Below, one piece after another: positions 62,301 through 64,000 of a stretch of DNA of 64,000 bases (position 1 is its first letter; each line of letters opens with the position of its first letter). Source of the DNA: Chloropicon primus. Taxonomy: Eukaryota > Chlorophyta > Chloropicophyceae > Chloropicales > Chloropicaceae. The DNA lies in the NCBI GenBank assembly GCA_023205875.1, contig CP060755.1, positions 1,178,001 through 1,242,000 of the forward strand, in the 5' to 3' direction. A program made the translations under genes and the position numbers. Below the pieces are notes generated by a model. It was not told where the DNA came from. It ran no database searches and worked only from the letters and a program-made list of their open reading frames with translations.

Positions 62301-63421
62301 TCCTGAAGGACAATCACGTGTACGTCGACAAGGAAATGCAGAAGCCAGCTCAAGAAGCCGGGTCAGGCTCGGGCTCAGAGAACGAGGCCCCCGAAGACCC
62401 AACCATCCCAAAGTCGTACCACGTCAACGCGAGGGAGATCCTCACGGAGGGCTGGAAGGAAGTCTTGAGCGAAGCAGGGGCCTTGCTGGAGCCCTTGATG
62501 GGCACCGTGAGAGCTGCACTGGGAATTAAGGGCAAGGGCGCGTCTGAAGCGGTGGAAGAGGAAGGCGGTGAAGAAGGCGGGGCCGACGCAAAGGAAGCCG
62601 AAGCTGACGCAGCTCCTGAGCAGATTCCGCTGAACATTTGCCTCTGCGTGGACGCCGCCCTGTCCATGATTCCTTTCGAGGCCCTGGATGAATTCAGCCA
62701 GTGCGTCTCCGTCAGCAGGAACCCGTGCCTGATCAGCTTCTGTCTCTTGAACCAGCAACTGGAGGCCTCCTCGCCGGGGGGGAAAGCGAGCGTGTGCTCC
62801 AAGGACTTCAACAAGCTCAAGTTCATTGTCGATCCCAAGGGGCAGTTCCCACAGGGCGGCAAGGAGGACGACGAGAAGGAGGGGGACATCTGCCACTTTT
62901 TCGAGAACAACCTGCAGAAGCAATTCAAGGAGTGGGAAGGCATCATTGGCAGGAGCTCGATGAATATTGGGGAGACTTACATCGAGCAAGTGTACGACAA
63001 CTGCGTCTCTTTGATGTGCATCACCCCTGGGCGCTTCTCGCACGTGTTCACTCCAAAGGCAATCAAGCACACCAACCTGAAGAACTGCAGGATGGGCTTC
63101 TTGTTCGACCAGTGCATCAGTGAGAATGCCTTCCTCGAGGAGAAGAATTTGAGGCAGAGGCAAGTCCTGGAGGATCACTACGATGTCTCCACCTTCCTGA
63201 TGCTTCAGGGCGTCAAGAGCGTCGTGGTGAACTCCATGACGACAACGAACCTGTCGTGCTGCAAATTCATTGAAGGATTCGTCGAGTCCCTCAACAGCGG
63301 CAAAGGCCTAGCAGCGTCTGTCAAAGAGTCTGGCTCCCTTCTTCAAGCGGTGCCGGACCTGCCTCCGCACATCCCTTTCACTCAGGTGGTCTACGGGCTC
63401 CCAAACTTGACGATAAAATAA
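56366..63421 (+). CDS. CFAP46: CFAP46 (FAP46), central-pair C1d projection protein
   Basis: Scaffold of the C1d projection of the ciliary central pair. A single 7.06-kb exon gives 2,351 residues, mostly TPR-like helical repeats throughout residues 1-1990, with acidic linkers (about 560-595 and 1995-2080). The N-terminus follows the family (MHPRGNALHEKLRAALEGRD, MTEPEIFQPKCLPYGTPS). The last ~260 residues form a separate alpha/beta domain that I read as a CHAT/separase-like fold (CLCVDAALSMIPFEAL, FLFDQCISENAF, MLQGVKSVVVNSM). The start is the ATG at 56366; GTG-based extension upstream was not accepted. The stop is 25 nt from the convergent NVL gene. Confidence 0.92.
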   Translation: MHPRGNALHEKLRAALEGRDAKLLREAFGDICSVMTEPEIFQPKCLPYGTPSCISALVICSECALKLGDIDIAEHCNVKYFEHSHQYVQQGEEGCVKPIAIENQWKIRALYIAGILQYEKNKHKKGQKLRDSVLSALQNIVDGITAARKSNRYKFLVYNGSIHFWQIGRCLMKEGVRFMLQPLGKVVVDALADLPEGKEDWKASCLVNYSLCLQEIGKLDEAIQVVTEACQCVTKSTNVGLKSLTLGLKTHLLQKAGKISDKDKKTGDEESEALILLQAVKSSKLSPEETEKSLNELLEKVKGSEAANDFVANIGWVAYTQGAMGIAESSALVAKENAKDPLARLRADLTLQALELHQADPGKAHRKNVEAISKFDETLSSLIRIGDASAIQDCCILIWNAGLVLQKPTSRKFIMHPFSNAVSILDKMGSPLVKLRVQFHLELTKGSLENNYLSNAAKHADKGYHLYETFLNKGQGDKGNGSQTTLAKTITELKKIVDMKSNKQVDKIDPYAADKELDYGKLGDCVIQAVENALNAKSQVEKEEILTEAMHLVDNATRSQAEAEDAKPESSEEAEEGEDAEGSQEEAQEEKELQPEEIDLMQKQVVLWGHIVQSAWAAKLDKIVRNAAMHVFPEFRFQKETHPEAIKVQISASYADAESCMFTLHNKGLRLDPPVGTNPIDANPGKPPEEIATDDDLLVRACSQFIRGVKLSISLGNYTRALNGAIYIWNAFSSYIDITSGEEYDKIVPIMSVLLKQLLKIPRDKQDKELLCKICNTLACGLEHKVLISWSTSSSRSYQVLLIELSKHKTLNLSDQDTKLVEEALESCESVISMLGEDCDSLLFATCARLVRLSGKSPTVKPGQAFESTRENISFVVHVIEQTQNKILVGRTRKEALKDAIKAVTKLKKPFYDLLVQIARVSLEMNETHAAIESSEECLKMLELANIKDGSVKQTDRTKYEWYIASACEMMGGEASLQVRQLDKQERSVQLHIYKIAGDKFLKAVKYAYYANHQDMVLRAGRLFWNSVLSLMNNPEERRLIVESLEEMFSYIDSSAIYSKDRNLCVLVVRALLESYTEEGSWDQGLKRLTAAFRILPQSEHLSLWKTRTYLLINAGLNPMNDDVKDHSEDIKAELWLIVARNSYNREDQYSAYLEACNCFPQDPIKSAKYWLTLAEWLLEQSVPQGDITHVLNKASSLLLTATSSKAAPSADKIICRTGEPDIFLEGCSICQISVLLHLFVLKMQVVATYKERHYMAMCATACCKYLMLNGFHASCVRGNSTSESTFPHKWDEWVKTFLEEDAPRDWIVCVQEELLYKGSAIYKDLKSLADALFEMKDYGYGLKVSWLLVLVEEALGDECETLGYIYASKIFKAAGMPETVKTVEGLIERKLEELKNRNLPAADLIAQEDEGIQSWSPVLTFLAYVEHYMSRDMFSFAAKLLMFVKEKFNVADSATSVQLKFYLLAAKIEVSFNRFESAALNLAKVRDVGKVRGSLKFWKDYIALYIDVKLGQGQVSQQLHTDLENVRSILQMVSDNRSNTIASYETKETLAQLYRRDAELYFLEASEMEKSRRSADKAKQKYFEAFSMLDCACEALKETGSPLYIEVELLHVKALWRKAKEDKSKDILQLIVELLSNSEKQLIEILQCKLGHADSKDVNGVHSRANGFMPYFRNLGEIRAILGVARLQIDVLTENYNDGKWDHLPSFPKVDGKDAACVEEFLSENLGSVAGRAIMATSELAGLLADDSYQLCAEITKYRALALSLFGLSMAHKTKDGESPLGSQAISALQASFKLSIKANDMETALSTAESLMGLYLRADRAMDASLQLFLIQSCKFSLQVPRIVENACDSADKYRLLLQSREKMVRDLLLPYESEVFKKVDKQLNSMDEVVSHLNMNLPRAEITKSLPEDTVFVSFHIGKGIHDPFEDSHLYVACMKKGKDGGEDVEAQVERMAYEKKDWDRFFGMLSLWKAKSSKFLKDNHVYVDKEMQKPAQEAGSGSGSENEAPEDPTIPKSYHVNAREILTEGWKEVLSEAGALLEPLMGTVRAALGIKGKGASEAVEEEGGEEGGADAKEAEADAAPEQIPLNICLCVDAALSMIPFEALDEFSQCVSVSRNPCLISFCLLNQQLEASSPGGKASVCSKDFNKLKFIVDPKGQFPQGGKEDDEKEGDICHFFENNLQKQFKEWEGIIGRSSMNIGETYIEQVYDNCVSLMCITPGRFSHVFTPKAIKHTNLKNCRMGFLFDQCISENAFLEEKNLRQRQVLEDHYDVSTFLMLQGVKSVVVNSMTTTNLSCCKFIEGFVESLNSGKGLAASVKESGSLLQAVPDLPPHIPFTQVVYGLPNLTIK

Positions 63422-63446
63422 AATAGTTGTACAACATTTTGTTTCT

Positions 63447-64000
63447 TTATTCTTCTTCTTTGGCGCTCCCGCTTCGGCTTCTCGAGTTCACTCCTCTGGC
63501 TCTCCTCAGCTTTCCTCTCAACTTCTCGTACAGCTGCTCATCCGTGCGGGACACGCTAGGCTTCACATTGGCGAGAGCAGTTTTCAGGTGGCCTTCTCCG
63601 ACGGCCAGGGCGTCGCTCTTGAGCGCAGCGACAGCGGATTCTCGCACCAAGGCCGCAATATCTGCTCCGCTAAAGCCGCTGCAAGCATCGCTCGCCAAGA
63701 CGCTCTTCCAGTCCAGACCTGGTTGCACAGGAACCTTTTGAAGGCACGTCTCCATGATGGAGACCCTTTCCCCTCCCTTTGGGAGGGGCACGTACAACAG
63801 CTTGTCCAGTCTCCCCGGGCGAAGCAAGGCGGGATCGATGATGTCAGGGCGATTCGTGGTGGCGATCAGGTAAACCTGCGACCTGCTATCTGTGCCGTCC
63901 ATCTCGGTCAACAGCATGTTGACCACCCTCTCTGACGCCGCATTCCCGCTGTCTCCTCCGCGCCGAGGAGCAAGGGCGTCGAGCTCATCGAAGAACAGCA
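63447..64000 (-). CDS. NVL/RIX7-type AAA ATPase, 3' end only
   Basis: Nuclear VCP-like ATPase that removes factors from maturing 60S ribosomal precursors. Only the C-terminal ~184 codons lie in the window; the gene continues past the right edge. Visible parts are the D2 Walker B (LFFDELDALAPRRGG), the second region of homology (NMLLTEMDG, ATTNRPDIIDPALLRPGRLD), the small helical domain (FSGADIAALVRESAVAAL) and the NVL-type tail (KPSVSRTDEQLYEKLRGKLRRARG-like). The tail favours NVL/CDC48C over CDC48 or FtsH. It ends in an acidic AKEEE. Confidence 0.88.
   Translation of the reverse strand, partial: LFFDELDALAPRRGGDSGNAASERVVNMLLTEMDGTDSRSQVYLIATTNRPDIIDPALLRPGRLDKLLYVPLPKGGERVSIMETCLQKVPVQPGLDWKSVLASDACSGFSGADIAALVRESAVAALKSDALAVGEGHLKTALANVKPSVSRTDEQLYEKLRGKLRRARGVNSRSRSGSAKEEE

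Overview
The window is nuclear DNA of a eukaryote, most probably a small-genome green alga. The green-lineage markers are a class I fructose-bisphosphate aldolase with a transit-like leader, a plant-type UDP-glucose dehydrogenase, a Ycf20/DUF565-like protein and a transcription factor with two AP2 domains. The genome is GC-rich with strong G/C at third codon positions. Genes lie tens to hundreds of bases apart on both strands, and introns are few, short (61-348 nt) and GT-AG. Several genes have TGTAA, the usual chlorophyte poly(A) word, shortly after the stop. A flagellated or Chloropicon-like chlorophyte would fit, but the species cannot be fixed from this sequence. All starts below were set on ATG; GTG or TTG starts were not accepted.

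Layout. 0-7.2 kb: 5'-truncated 2OG-Fe(II) oxygenase, AP-1 gamma-adaptin, aldo-keto reductase 1, SPF27/BCAS2 (-), LamG-fold membrane protein (-). 7.2-9.1 kb: gene-poor stretch ending in an intron-bearing tRNA-Leu(CAA) (-). 9.2-14.4 kb: FAM98, ATP synthase subunit g (-), TBC Rab-GAP (-), MRG15. 15-21.6 kb: CC2D2A, FAM221 (-), TAM41. 21.9-32.5 kb: two unrecognised proteins, a short-chain dehydrogenase (-), URM1, UDP-glucose dehydrogenase, SmF (-), ribosomal P2 (-), aldo-keto reductase 2. 32.6-43.3 kb: seipin (-), Ycf20-like, double-AP2 factor (-), TTC4/Cns1 (-), aldolase (-), TAF11, a gag-like retroelement remnant (-), a membrane protein. 43.3-64 kb: a 12.1-kb single-exon inner-arm dynein heavy chain (-), divergent from a 7-kb single-exon CFAP46, then the 3' part of an NVL/RIX7-type AAA ATPase (-).

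How the genes fit together. Most are unrelated housekeeping genes: trafficking, splicing, translation and ribosome assembly, transcription and chromatin, lipid droplets and cardiolipin, mitochondrial ATP synthase, and sugar metabolism. Three long genes (CC2D2A, dynein heavy chain, CFAP46) are strictly ciliary, so the organism keeps a motile cilium at some life stage. Dynein and CFAP46 share one 0.9-kb intergenic region. The observations most worth following are a CHAT/separase-like, apparently dead protease fold at the C-terminus of CFAP46; a GARP-like helix in the double-AP2 factor; a 5-bp duplication that separates a coiled-coil tail from the TBC protein; an SmF gene whose first coding exon is only the ATG; and an unexplained 1.7-kb region with a strong hairpin.
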